A stretch of DNA of 64,000 nt, taken from the NCBI RefSeq assembly GCF_014192015.1, contig NZ_JACHXJ010000002.1, forward strand, positions 1,054,001 through 1,118,000, in the 5' to 3' direction. Within the stretch, counting starts at the first letter, position 1. Every line of letters starts with the position of its first letter. The notes under the pieces are model-generated. The model did not search any database. It saw nothing but the letters and a program-made list of their open reading frames with translations, and had not been told where the DNA came from. This stretch comes from Paenibacillus rhizosphaerae. GTDB lineage: Bacteria; Bacillota; Bacilli; Paenibacillales; Paenibacillaceae. Shown here in pieces: positions 10,032 to 18,381 of this stretch. The position numbers and the translations under genes are program-made.

Positions 10032-11333
10032 ATGAGAATGGTTGACTTGATTGAGAAAAAACGGGACGGTGGCGAGCTGTCCACGGAAGAGATTAATTTC
10101 ATTATTGAGGGATATACCAAAGGCGATATTCCCGATTACCAAATGAGCGCATGGGCCATGGCCGTATTTTTCCAGAACATGACGCAGCGCGAGCGCGCCG
10201 ATCTCACTATGTCTATGGTGAACTCCGGCGACACGATTGACCTGTCCGCCATCGAAGGCGTCAAGGTCGACAAACACTCCACCGGCGGTGTGGGCGATAC
10301 GACGACGCTGGTGCTGGCACCGCTCGTGGCGGCACTGGACATTCCGGTGGCCAAAATGTCGGGCCGCGGCTTGGGCCATACCGGCGGCACGATCGACAAG
10401 CTGGAGGCGATTGAAGGCTTCCACGTGGAGATCGACCGCGAAGAATTCGTGCGCCTGGTGAACCAAGACAAAATCGCCGTGATCGGGCAGACCGGCAACC
10501 TGACGCCGGCCGACAAGAAGCTGTACGCGCTGCGCGACGTGACCGGCACGGTCAACTCGATCCCGCTGATCGCTTCCTCGATCATGAGCAAAAAAATAGC
10601 CGCAGGCTCAGACGCCATCGTGCTCGACGTGAAGACGGGCGCCGGCGCTTTCATGAAAACGGTCGACGACGCCAAGGAACTGGCTCACGCGATGGTCAGC
10701 ATTGGCAACAACGTCGGCCGCAAGACGATGGCCGTGATCTCCGACATGAGCCAGCCACTGGGCTTCGCGATCGGCAATGCGCTGGAAGTAAAGGAAGCCA
10801 TTGATACGCTGCAGGGCAAAGGGCCGAAGGACCTCGAAGAGCTCTGCCTCGCCTTGGGCCGCCAAATGGTGTTCCTGGCGAACAAAGCCAGCTCTCTGGA
10901 AGAAGCCGAAGAGAAGCTGAAGGAAGTCATCCAGAACGGCAAAGCGCTGGAGAAATTCAAGGAGTTCATCAAGAACCAGGGCGGCAACCCGGATGTCGTC
11001 GACCATCCGGAGAATCTTCCGCAGGCCAAGTTCCAGATCGAAGTACCGGCGAAGGAAGACGGCGTGGTCGCCGAGATCGTCGCCGACGAGATCGGAACGG
11101 CAGCCATGTGGCTGGGTGCCGGCCGTGCGACGAAGGAATCCGAGATCGATCTGGCCGTTGGCCTGATGCTGAACAAGAAGATCGGGGATTCCGTGAAGAA
11201 GGGTGAGTCGCTCGTCACGATCCATGCGAACCGCGAAAACGTGGACGACGTGATCGGCAAGATTTACGACAATATCCGGATCTCCGATCATGCTGAAGCC
11301 CCAACCTTGGTATACGGCATCATCACAGAGTAG
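10032..11333 (+). CDS. pdp: Pyrimidine-nucleoside phosphorylase
   Basis: Protein of 433 residues, matching Bacillus Pdp (uridine, thymidine and deoxyuridine phosphorylase). It has the helical N-terminal domain ([20 protein letters not shown]), the phosphate-binding KHSTGGVGD and the signature [18 protein letters not shown], and ends with the usual biotin-like barrel domain ([19 protein letters not shown]). Last gene of the deo operon, followed by a strong terminator. Confidence 0.97.
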   Translation: MRMVDLIEKKRDGGELSTEEINFIIEGYTKGDIPDYQMSAWAMAVFFQNMTQRERADLTMSMVNSGDTIDLSAIEGVKVDKHSTGGVGDTTTLVLAPLVAALDIPVAKMSGRGLGHTGGTIDKLEAIEGFHVEIDREEFVRLVNQDKIAVIGQTGNLTPADKKLYALRDVTGTVNSIPLIASSIMSKKIAAGSDAIVLDVKTGAGAFMKTVDDAKELAHAMVSIGNNVGRKTMAVISDMSQPLGFAIGNALEVKEAIDTLQGKGPKDLEELCLALGRQMVFLANKASSLEEAEEKLKEVIQNGKALEKFKEFIKNQGGNPDVVDHPENLPQAKFQIEVPAKEDGVVAEIVADEIGTAAMWLGAGRATKESEIDLAVGLMLNKKIGDSVKKGESLVTIHANRENVDDVIGKIYDNIRISDHAEAPTLVYGIITE

Positions 11334-11348
11334 GCCCCTCAGGCTGGA

Positions 11349-11382
11349 GCCTGGAACTCGCAGAAGTTCCAGGCTTTTTTTT
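11349..11382 (+). terminator. Terminator of the deo operon
   Basis: Perfect 9-bp stem GCCTGGAAC / GTTCCAGGC with an 8-base loop and eight T. Confidence 0.93.
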
Positions 11383-11399
11383 ATATTGCTTCGGGTTTA

Positions 11400-11456
11400 T
11401 TGACCAAGCCGGTAAATCCAGGTATAATTCAGCATATGTAGTTGATTAGTAAACAA
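11400..11456 (+). promoter_or_regulatory. SigA promoter and probable MarR operator
   Basis: TTGACC (11400-11405), a 17-base spacer and TATAAT (11423-11428). About 14 bases downstream lies TTGATTAGTAAACAA (11442-11456), a near-perfect 15-bp palindrome of the kind MarR proteins bind. It suggests autorepression of the following gene. Confidence 0.65.
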
Positions 11457-11476
11457 TTATTTCGAGGTGAAGAGTA

Positions 11477-11917
11477 TTGGAGGAGACAGGCAGTGTTTCC
11501 AGGTGGATATCGGTGCTGCACCGCCAGTTTCAAATCTATTTGAACCGGGAATTGAAGGAGCATGACATTAATTCGTCGGAGTATATTTTCCTGGTCAACT
11601 TGTATATCGAGGACGGGGTATCGCAGGAGAAGCTGTCGGCCAACCTGTTTATCAACAAGGCGGCGACGGCCCGCGCGATCAGCAGGCTGGAGGAGCTCGG
11701 TTATGTCAAGCGGACGCGGGATCCGCAGGACAGCCGGGCGTATTTGGTGACCCTGACCGAAAAAGGGCTGGAGAAGCGGAAGTTTATCAAGTCGAAGCTG
11801 AAGGCGTGGACGGAGATCATTTCCAGCGGCCTGACCTCCGAGGAGACCGATGAGATGATCCGCAAATTAAAGCTTATGTCCGCCAATGCGGTGGCGGAAA
11901 CGAAGGGATTGTCATGA
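11477..11917 (+). CDS. MarR-family transcriptional regulator
   Basis: Protein of 146 residues with the winged-helix core of MarR: a helical dimerisation N-terminus, DGVSQEKLSANLFINKAA (recognition region), the wing with VKRTRDPQDSRAYLVTLTEKG and a C-terminal dimerisation helix. It starts with TTG, six bases after GAGGTGA. It probably represses itself through the palindrome at 11442. No target gene follows on the same strand; the next element is a bidirectional terminator. Confidence 0.88.
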   Translation: MEETGSVSRWISVLHRQFQIYLNRELKEHDINSSEYIFLVNLYIEDGVSQEKLSANLFINKAATARAISRLEELGYVKRTRDPQDSRAYLVTLTEKGLEKRKFIKSKLKAWTEIISSGLTSEETDEMIRKLKLMSANAVAETKGLS

Positions 11918-11992
11918 ATCAGCTGGCTGAGGAAGGCAGATCATTGTCATGGAACGTCCTGCTGCACAGAAACCGTACCAATTTTAATACAG

Positions 11993-12031
11993 AAAAAAGG
12001 AATGGGCTGCGGGATGCCTCATTCCTTTTTT
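11993..12031. terminator. Bidirectional terminator
   Basis: AAAAAAGGAATG / CATTCCTTTTTT, a perfect 12-base arm with a 15-base loop, lies between the MarR gene and the convergent DUF4190 gene and serves both strands. Confidence 0.85.
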
Positions 12032-12049
12032 GTACCCGTTTGGACGGGA

Positions 12050-12421
12050 TTATGCCGTTTTCACTCTTGGTACGGTGGACATCACGTCATACAAAGTGGA
12101 CGAGTCGATATCCGATCCAAAGAACGCGACCGCGAGCACGACGAAGAGCAGAATCAGGCCCCATAGGAGCACGCCGATAATGCCGCACACCAGTCCGGCA
12201 ATCGCCATGCCTTTTCCTTGTTCATACCCCCGTTTGAGTTCCTTAAAAGAAAGGGCGGCAAAAATGATTGCCAGAATCCCCAGGATAAATCCTATGTACA
12301 AGATCATTACGCTTAGGATGCCGAGCACCATTGAGGCAATGGCTTTGCCGTTCGTCTTGGGCGGCGTCATTGGCGGCTGCGGCTGAAAATTTTGATACGG
12401 GTCTGGTGAATGTGGATCCAA
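12050..12421 (-). CDS. DUF4190 small membrane protein
   Basis: Protein of 123 residues with a proline-rich cytoplasmic N-terminus (DPHSPDPYQNFQPQPP), then two long hydrophobic segments separated by the basic loop SFKELKRGYEQGKGMA, the layout of DUF4190. It starts at TTG behind AGGAGGAGG. The function is unknown. It follows the AraC gene on the same strand after 180 bases. Confidence 0.75.
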   Translation of the reverse strand: MDPHSPDPYQNFQPQPPMTPPKTNGKAIASMVLGILSVMILYIGFILGILAIIFAALSFKELKRGYEQGKGMAIAGLVCGIIGVLLWGLILLFVVLAVAFFGSDIDSSTLYDVMSTVPRVKTA

Positions 12422-12600
12422 CTGTGATTTCCTCCTCCTGCATTTGGCAGAATGCTTTATGTTTATATATTCTGCTTAACATGTCTATTATCACTTAGCC
12501 GGCCCTTTTTGTCGATATTTTTTCGGTCGAAATTCCCAGATTTGACGCACCTTTTCCTGCTTTATCCGAACAGAAGAACCGTTCATGAAACCGGTGCTTT

Positions 12601-13476
12601 CTATACGCTGAAGCTCTTCCGGAGCTCCGAGGGGGATACATGCTTGTATTTTTTGAAGGCCCGGCTGAAATAATAGATGTCCTTAAAACCGGAAGACAGG
12701 GCGATCTCCGAAATGTTCATTCTGGAGTTGCGCAGCAGGTATTCGGATTTGTTGATCCTAAGCGTATTGACATATTCGGTCACCGTCCGCGCCGTAAGCT
12801 CCTTGAACAGGCGGCTGAAATGAAAACGGCTGAGCCCGGCCAGCCCGGCCAGCAGATCGACGGACAGTTCTTCTTGGTAGTGCTCCTCAATATATTGAAA
12901 AATAGGGGTAAACCGCTCTAAATTTTTCAGCCTGTACAGACTTTCTTCCGGAGAAAGCGTATCTTTGCCGTAGCGGCGCAGCAGTATGGCGAGCAGACGA
13001 TACAAATAGGATTTGATCGACAGCTCATAGCCGAGTTCCCGTTCGTCCATTTCCCGGATCAGGGACGTGGCGCACTCGGTGATTTCCGGATCACCGGAAA
13101 TTTTGCTTGCGAACATAATCTGGTTCTGCGTAATCGGCGTAATAAACTTCGTTTCGACGGCGTCCGGCGTCTGGCTCTGCAGCAGCTTGATATCGACGAT
13201 CATCGCATAATAGACCAAATCATCGGACAGGCACACCCCGTAATGCAGGTCGTTGCTGTTCACGACCACCATCTCACCCGCTTGAACTTCATAAGGAACC
13301 GAGTTCAGCTCGATGAGCGCGGAGCCTTTGGTGAAATACAGAAACTCCATATGATTGTGCCAATGATGGGTAAACAGCGTTTTCCCGTATTCCTTGGCGG
13401 TACAATAATGGATCTTCATCGGAAAAAAACGGTCGGGCATATCCATCGGCTCCAGCAGAGCAAGGGGTCTATCCAT
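12601..13476 (-). CDS. AraC-family regulator with N-terminal cupin
   Basis: Protein of 291 residues. The N-terminal half is a cupin-type sensing domain (HHWHNHMEFLYFTKGSALIEL, AGEMVVVNSNDLHYG). The C-terminal ~100 residues carry two helix-turn-helix units (SVDLLAGLAGLSRFHFSRLF and MNISEIALSSGFKDIYYFS). ATG 13476 follows GAGGTGA. It is divergent from the oxidoreductase/epimerase operon at 13701 and probably controls it in response to a sugar or polyol. Confidence 0.85.
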   Translation of the reverse strand: MDRPLALLEPMDMPDRFFPMKIHYCTAKEYGKTLFTHHWHNHMEFLYFTKGSALIELNSVPYEVQAGEMVVVNSNDLHYGVCLSDDLVYYAMIVDIKLLQSQTPDAVETKFITPITQNQIMFASKISGDPEITECATSLIREMDERELGYELSIKSYLYRLLAILLRRYGKDTLSPEESLYRLKNLERFTPIFQYIEEHYQEELSVDLLAGLAGLSRFHFSRLFKELTARTVTEYVNTLRINKSEYLLRNSRMNISEIALSSGFKDIYYFSRAFKKYKHVSPSELRKSFSV

Positions 13477-13700
13477 CCAAGTCACCTCAAAATCGCACAA
13501 TAAGATAAATTATTAGCATAGCTCTTCATGGCAGTTCTGCCTGTTCTTATTATAATTCATTATATACAGGTTGAACTCATTTTTTTGCACCGTGACCGCC
13601 TGATCGTGCTTGCCTTTTTATGGGTGGTATTCACGCGCAGACCGGGTTCAATCTACATTTGGAAGCCAAATGCGAGAACCAAAAGGAGAGTTGAAAACGC

Positions 13701-14759
13701 ATGGATAAAGTAAGAGTAGCTGTAATCGGAGCAGGGTCCATTTCGGAATCCCATTTGAACTCGTATCAAAACAATCCGGAGGCGGAGATCGTCGCGATCT
13801 GTGACTTGAACGGGGAAAGAGCCAAGGCCGCTGCCCAGAAATACGGAGCTCAGAAAACATATACCGACTATCATGAACTGCTGGCTGATCCGGAGATCGA
13901 TGCCGTGAGTATCTGCACATGGAACAACCAGCATGCCGAAATCAGCATAGCGGCAGCCAAAGCGGGCAAGCATGTCCTGGTGGAAAAGCCGCTGTGCAGA
14001 ACGGTTGAGGAAGCGCTTCAGATCCAGGAAGCTGCGCATGCCGGCGGAAAGGTGTTCCAAGTGGGCTACGTGCGCCGTTTTGACCCGAACGTCGCCGTGC
14101 TGCAGAGCTTTATGGAGAGCGGCGAAATCGGTGAGCTGTACTACGCCAAAGCTTCGCTTCTGCGCCGCGTGGGCAATCCGGGCGGCTGGTTCGCCGACAA
14201 GGAGCGTTCCGGCGGCGGGCCGCTGATCGACATTGGCGTGCATGCGATCGACCTATGCTGGTATATGATGGGCAAGCCGAAGGTAAAATCGGTATCCGGC
14301 AACGTATATCACAAGCTGGGGAACCGCAGCCACGTGAAGAACTATTCTTTTTACAAAGCGGCCGACTATGACGCCAGCAAAAACACCGTGGAAGATATGG
14401 CGAACGCCCTGATCCGTTTTGAGAACGGAGCATCGCTGCTCGTGGACGTCAGCTTTTCCCTGCATGCGAAGCAGGATGAAGCAGCGATCAAGCTGTTTGG
14501 CACGAACGGCGGCTTCGAAATCGATCCGGCTCTGGTCATCGTCACGGAGAAAAACGATACAATCCTGAACATCCAGCCGCAGGTGGACAACAAAGGCTTT
14601 AACTTTGCGGCCGCATTCCAGAACGAAATCAATCATTTCATCGAAAATATTAAAAACGGCACGGAGCCGATCGCCACAGTCGACGACGGCGTGGAAATGA
14701 TGAAGATTCTGAACGGGATTTACGAATCCTCTGAGAAGGGAGTCGAAATTCAGCTATGA
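13701..14759 (+). CDS. Gfo/Idh/MocA-family oxidoreductase
   Basis: Protein of 352 residues. The N-terminal Rossmann domain (VRVAVIGAGSISESHL) contains the family's EKP motif (HVLVEKPLCRTVEEA). The C-terminal domain contains GGPLIDIGVHAIDLCWYMMG, with the conserved aspartate and histidine of the active site. Such enzymes oxidise sugar or inositol hydroxyls with NAD(P). It overlaps the next gene by ATGA, so the two are translationally coupled. The substrate cannot be told from sequence alone. Confidence 0.88.
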   Translation: MDKVRVAVIGAGSISESHLNSYQNNPEAEIVAICDLNGERAKAAAQKYGAQKTYTDYHELLADPEIDAVSICTWNNQHAEISIAAAKAGKHVLVEKPLCRTVEEALQIQEAAHAGGKVFQVGYVRRFDPNVAVLQSFMESGEIGELYYAKASLLRRVGNPGGWFADKERSGGGPLIDIGVHAIDLCWYMMGKPKVKSVSGNVYHKLGNRSHVKNYSFYKAADYDASKNTVEDMANALIRFENGASLLVDVSFSLHAKQDEAAIKLFGTNGGFEIDPALVIVTEKNDTILNIQPQVDNKGFNFAAAFQNEINHFIENIKNGTEPIATVDDGVEMMKILNGIYESSEKGVEIQL

Positions 14760-15613
14760 AAATCGGAGTAAGCACATACAGCCTGTACCGTCCGATTCAA
14801 TCGGGTGAAATCACGGTTCTGGGCGCGATCGAGAAAATCGCCGAAATGGGCGGAGAGCACGTGGAAATCGTTCCGATCGGATACACCTTGACCGGGAATC
14901 CGGAGCTGGTGGATCAGATCGTGGCCAAGGCGAAGGAAGTCGGAATCGACGTATCCAACTATGCGATCGGCGCCAACTTCGCTGTGGACACCGAGGAGGC
15001 TTACCGCAAGGAAATCGAACGCGTCAAAGGGGAAGTAGACATCGCGGCACGCCTCGGCGTGAAGCTGATGCGCCATGACGTAGCCAGCCGCCAAGACACG
15101 TCTATCAAACAGTTTAACCAGGAGGTTGGACGTCTGGCGGAGGCATGCCGCGAAATTGCCGATTATGCGGCGCAGTATGGCATTACGACAAGCGTAGAAA
15201 ACCACGGCTATTATATCCAGGCAAGCGACCGCGTACAGACGCTGGTTCAAGCCGTGGACCGGCCGAACTTCCGGACGACGCTGGACGTGGGCAATTTCAT
15301 GTGCGCGGATGAGGATCCGGTGGCCGCCGTTAAGAATAACATTCCCTATGCTTCGATGGTGCACATCAAGGACTTTTACCTCCGGCCTGCCGCCCTTAAT
15401 CCGGGTGACGGGTGGTTCCGCACCGCCAGCGGGAATTTCCTGAGAGGCGCCATTGCGGGACACGGAGACATCAACCTGCGCGAATCGATTCGAATCATCA
15501 AAGAATCCGGTTTTGACGGTTACTTCTCGATCGAGTTTGAAGGAATGGAAGACAGCTTTCAGGGAACCAAAATCGGCTTGGAGAACGTCAAGCGTTTCTG
15601 GAACGAGGTTTAA
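14756..15613 (+). CDS. Sugar phosphate isomerase/epimerase (TIM barrel)
   Basis: Protein of 285 residues, xylose-isomerase-like AP-endonuclease-2 family. Metal-ligand motifs visible are SVENHGYYIQ, TTLDVGNFMC, SMVHIKDFY and YFSIEFEGMED. It overlaps the preceding oxidoreductase by 4 bases. The oxidoreductase plus two such barrels resembles inositol or rare-sugar catabolism (IolE/IolI-like steps), which is inference. Confidence 0.85.
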   Translation: MKIGVSTYSLYRPIQSGEITVLGAIEKIAEMGGEHVEIVPIGYTLTGNPELVDQIVAKAKEVGIDVSNYAIGANFAVDTEEAYRKEIERVKGEVDIAARLGVKLMRHDVASRQDTSIKQFNQEVGRLAEACREIADYAAQYGITTSVENHGYYIQASDRVQTLVQAVDRPNFRTTLDVGNFMCADEDPVAAVKNNIPYASMVHIKDFYLRPAALNPGDGWFRTASGNFLRGAIAGHGDINLRESIRIIKESGFDGYFSIEFEGMEDSFQGTKIGLENVKRFWNEV

Positions 15614-15676
15614 GCCGAAAATCAAAGCAGCCAATCTTTTAAATGATTCAGCATATACAAGGGAGAGGTGACTGGA

Positions 15677-16549
15677 ATGAACAATAAAATCGGCGTCATC
15701 GTCGACAGCTTCCGGGTCGGGGTCCGGGAAGGGCTGGCCAAGGCGAAGAAGGTAAGAGCGGACGGCGTGCAGATCTATGCCGTGAGCGGCGAAATGGACC
15801 CGGCTAACCTGTCTGCGGCGCAGCGCAAGGAACTGAAAAGCTATATCGAGTCCCTGGGATTGGAAATTTCGGCGCTGGTGGGCGACCTCGGCGGATACGG
15901 ATTCCAGGATAAGACGGTTAATGCGGAGAAAATCGAGAAGTCCAAGCGAATTCTCGATCTGGCGGTAGAGCTCGGAACCAGCGTCGTGACGACGCATATC
16001 GGACTTGTGCCGGAAGACAAGAGCAGCGAAATCTACCAGACGATGCATGATGCATGCGAGGAACTGGCTTCTTATGCCACCAGCATGAACGCCTTCTTTG
16101 CGATTGAAACGGGTCCGGAGCCTTCCGCACGACTGAAGGATTTCCTCGACGGGCTTGGCTCGAAAGGCGTATCCGTCAACTTTGACCCGGCAAACATGGT
16201 CATGGTAACCGGCGATGATCCGGCAGAAGGGGTGTACAACCTGAAGGATTACATCGTACATACCCACGCCAAAGACGGTATCCGCTTAAAAGAAGTACCT
16301 GCCTATTACATCTATGAGACACTCGGCTTTGAGCCGCCGGCCAACGAGAACAATACCTTTGTTCCGGGGGAAGGGCAGTATTTCCGCGAAGTGCCGCTGG
16401 GCGAAGGCAGCGTGAACTGGCAGAGCTACTTGCAGGCGCTGAAAGATATCGGCTATCAAGGATACCTGACCATCGAGCGCGAGGTCGGGGAAGATCCGGA
16501 AGCGGATATTTCCAAAGCGGTGCAATTTTTGAAGCAGTTCCGGGGATAA
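15677..16549 (+). CDS. Second sugar phosphate isomerase/epimerase
   Basis: Protein of 290 residues in the same TIM-barrel superfamily as its neighbour but only distantly similar. Landmarks are [39 protein letters not shown] and [16 protein letters not shown] 15677 lies behind AGGGAGAGGTG; an in-frame GTG at 15668 falls inside that ribosome binding site. Last gene of the three-gene operon, followed by a strong terminator. Confidence 0.85.
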   Translation: MNNKIGVIVDSFRVGVREGLAKAKKVRADGVQIYAVSGEMDPANLSAAQRKELKSYIESLGLEISALVGDLGGYGFQDKTVNAEKIEKSKRILDLAVELGTSVVTTHIGLVPEDKSSEIYQTMHDACEELASYATSMNAFFAIETGPEPSARLKDFLDGLGSKGVSVNFDPANMVMVTGDDPAEGVYNLKDYIVHTHAKDGIRLKEVPAYYIYETLGFEPPANENNTFVPGEGQYFREVPLGEGSVNWQSYLQALKDIGYQGYLTIEREVGEDPEADISKAVQFLKQFRG

Positions 16550-16597
16550 GCAGCCGCTTGGCATGAACGGTCAAAGCCTCGAAAATGAATGAACAAC

Positions 16598-16643
16598 AAA
16601 AACAGCGAATGCGATCGATAGGATCGGCATTCGCTGTTTTTTT
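16598..16643 (+). terminator. Terminator of the oxidoreductase/epimerase operon
   Basis: AAAAACAGCGAATGC / GCATTCGCTGTTTTT, a 15-base perfect stem with a 14-base loop and T-run. It would also terminate transcription leaving the DUF11 genes on the minus strand. Confidence 0.9.
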
Positions 16644-16704
16644 GCATATGGATCGTTTCATTCATTTGGCGTCTTCTGATTGGCTGCCTGCACGGGTCTG
16701 CGCT

Positions 16705-18381
16705 TTATTCATCTTCTGTGTTGACGGCAATGCTGATCGTCTCGGATACCCATTCCTTTTCATAAACGCATCCGTCGACTTCCGCTAAGGTCCGGAACAG
16801 AAAGTATCCGTTAATTTCCTCAAGCTGTCCGTCCACCGGGTCGGGAACCTTGGCTGTATACCTGAATGTCAGCGAACCGCCAGGGTCCACGGCGCCCAAT
16901 AGGACATCCTGGGAAGGATGAACCGCTTTACCGTTTACGATCACGGTGCCCGCCTGTAAAAGGCCGGGATCCGGTATCCAGCCGATGAGAACCACGGACG
17001 CGCCTAAGCTTCCGCTGTTATACAGTTTAACGGTAACCAGCAGTTCATCCCCGGGCTCCAATACGTAATGGGCTGCCTGAGCCGCTGCGGTCAGGCTGGG
17101 GGCCAGCAGTTCAACCATGGCCGTTTCGGGTGAGGTGCGCTGGCGGACGGTCCGGCCGTCGGGAAGGTGGAAGGCGTAAGATACGGCTGCTTCGTTCGGA
17201 ACTCGCAGCGGGGCAGCAGACGGTATAAACGGTTCAACCCTTGCATCATAAGTAACGCTTACCCGTTGCCCCGGAGAAAGGGTACCCAGAAAAAGGCCAT
17301 CCATCAATGGTGTTCCTTCCATGTTCTGACCATTTAACCGGACGCTGCGTGGAACCAGGGATAAGCCCTGGGGAAATGCATCTTGGAGCGTTGCATCTAC
17401 CGCATGGCTGCTGGAATTTTGCACCGTACATTCGTAGCCGATAACACAGCCGATGGTTGCCTGTATTCTGTTTGCCTTCTTGATGAGAATGACGTCAGGG
17501 TCGATTACGTTGACTTGAAGCTCATTGGCCAAGGCCTTATACTCAATCCCGTCAATGTAGTACTTCATGTAGCTTTGGATGAGCAAAGAACCGGTTTCCA
17601 CCGTACCAACTCTTAAGCTGACCCTGATACGGATGGAAGCACCGGGAGCGATCGTCCCGACGGGAATACCATTTTCGGGCTGCACGTCCGGGTACAGGAC
17701 GTCATTGATGACGACACTGCCCTGTACGAAAGTTAATCCCGGTGGGAGCGTAATGAAGATCACCGCATTGGATAGCGGTACACTCCCTTGATTCATCACC
17801 AGCAGTTCGTAGATCAGTGTATCCCCGATAAACGTCTGGAAGGTGCTGACCTCGGCGATGAGCGACACGGAAGAGGGTAGTACAGACAGCGTCACCGGAT
17901 TGGAGGCGATGGAGCCGCGGACGGTTCTTCCGCCCAGGGATTGGAACGCATATTCAGCCCGTCCTTCATTGGTGATTTGCAGCGATGGGGGGATCGCCAC
18001 CACGATAGCCTGAAAAACTACATACACCGAAGCATTGGGCCCCAGCATGCCGAGATCGATACCTGTACCGGGTTGAGCCCCCGGGACGGGGGCGCCGTTT
18101 TTCAAGACACTGTTCGGAATAAACGACAGCCCGGCTGGCAGCGGATCGTACAATATCAAGCCGGCTTCGCGATTGCCATCATTGCGTATTGAAAAGCTGT
18201 AGGTCACCATTTGATTCAGCGATACGACGCTATTTTGGACAAACTTGCTGAACTTCAGCAATGGGCCGATCCATGGGGTATCGACCGTATTGGAGTAAGC
18301 GACCGACTCGGTTTCACCAACGCTAAAGCGGACCATGGTTTGATTTTTTAAAATAAAGTCAGATGTCAGCCCGGACTTCAT
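16705..18381 (-). CDS. DUF11 repeat protein, continuation of the giant protein
   Basis: Protein of 558 residues. After about 40 residues, whose end (FSVGETESVAYSNTV) looks like the second half of a type-B DUF11 unit, come four degenerate units in the order A-B-A-B (starting near LLKFSKFVQNSVVSLNQM, VSLIAEVSTFQTFIGD, PDVILIKKANRIQATIG and PSLTAAAQAAHYVLEPGD). The protein ends in SETISIAVNTEDE without an LPXTG anchor, SLH domain or membrane segment. It overlaps the upstream gene by ATGA; AGGTG lies 9 bases before the ATG, so coupled translation is possible. It may equally be the broken-off C-terminus of one larger protein. Confidence 0.8.
   Translation of the reverse strand: MKSGLTSDFILKNQTMVRFSVGETESVAYSNTVDTPWIGPLLKFSKFVQNSVVSLNQMVTYSFSIRNDGNREAGLILYDPLPAGLSFIPNSVLKNGAPVPGAQPGTGIDLGMLGPNASVYVVFQAIVVAIPPSLQITNEGRAEYAFQSLGGRTVRGSIASNPVTLSVLPSSVSLIAEVSTFQTFIGDTLIYELLVMNQGSVPLSNAVIFITLPPGLTFVQGSVVINDVLYPDVQPENGIPVGTIAPGASIRIRVSLRVGTVETGSLLIQSYMKYYIDGIEYKALANELQVNVIDPDVILIKKANRIQATIGCVIGYECTVQNSSSHAVDATLQDAFPQGLSLVPRSVRLNGQNMEGTPLMDGLFLGTLSPGQRVSVTYDARVEPFIPSAAPLRVPNEAAVSYAFHLPDGRTVRQRTSPETAMVELLAPSLTAAAQAAHYVLEPGDELLVTVKLYNSGSLGASVVLIGWIPDPGLLQAGTVIVNGKAVHPSQDVLLGAVDPGGSLTFRYTAKVPDPVDGQLEEINGYFLFRTLAEVDGCVYEKEWVSETISIAVNTEDE

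Noticed and set aside
9312..10466. 384-codon antisense frame over deoD and pdp
   Set aside because: It is a shadow of two highly conserved enzymes and has no start signal.
11914..12180. 88-codon frame overlapping the end of the MarR gene
   Set aside because: No ribosome binding site, no family resemblance, and it runs through the bidirectional terminator into the DUF4190 gene.
14750..16267. 505-codon frame antisense to the two epimerase-like genes
   Set aside because: Same shadow effect: His/Arg/Val-rich nonsense with no start signal.
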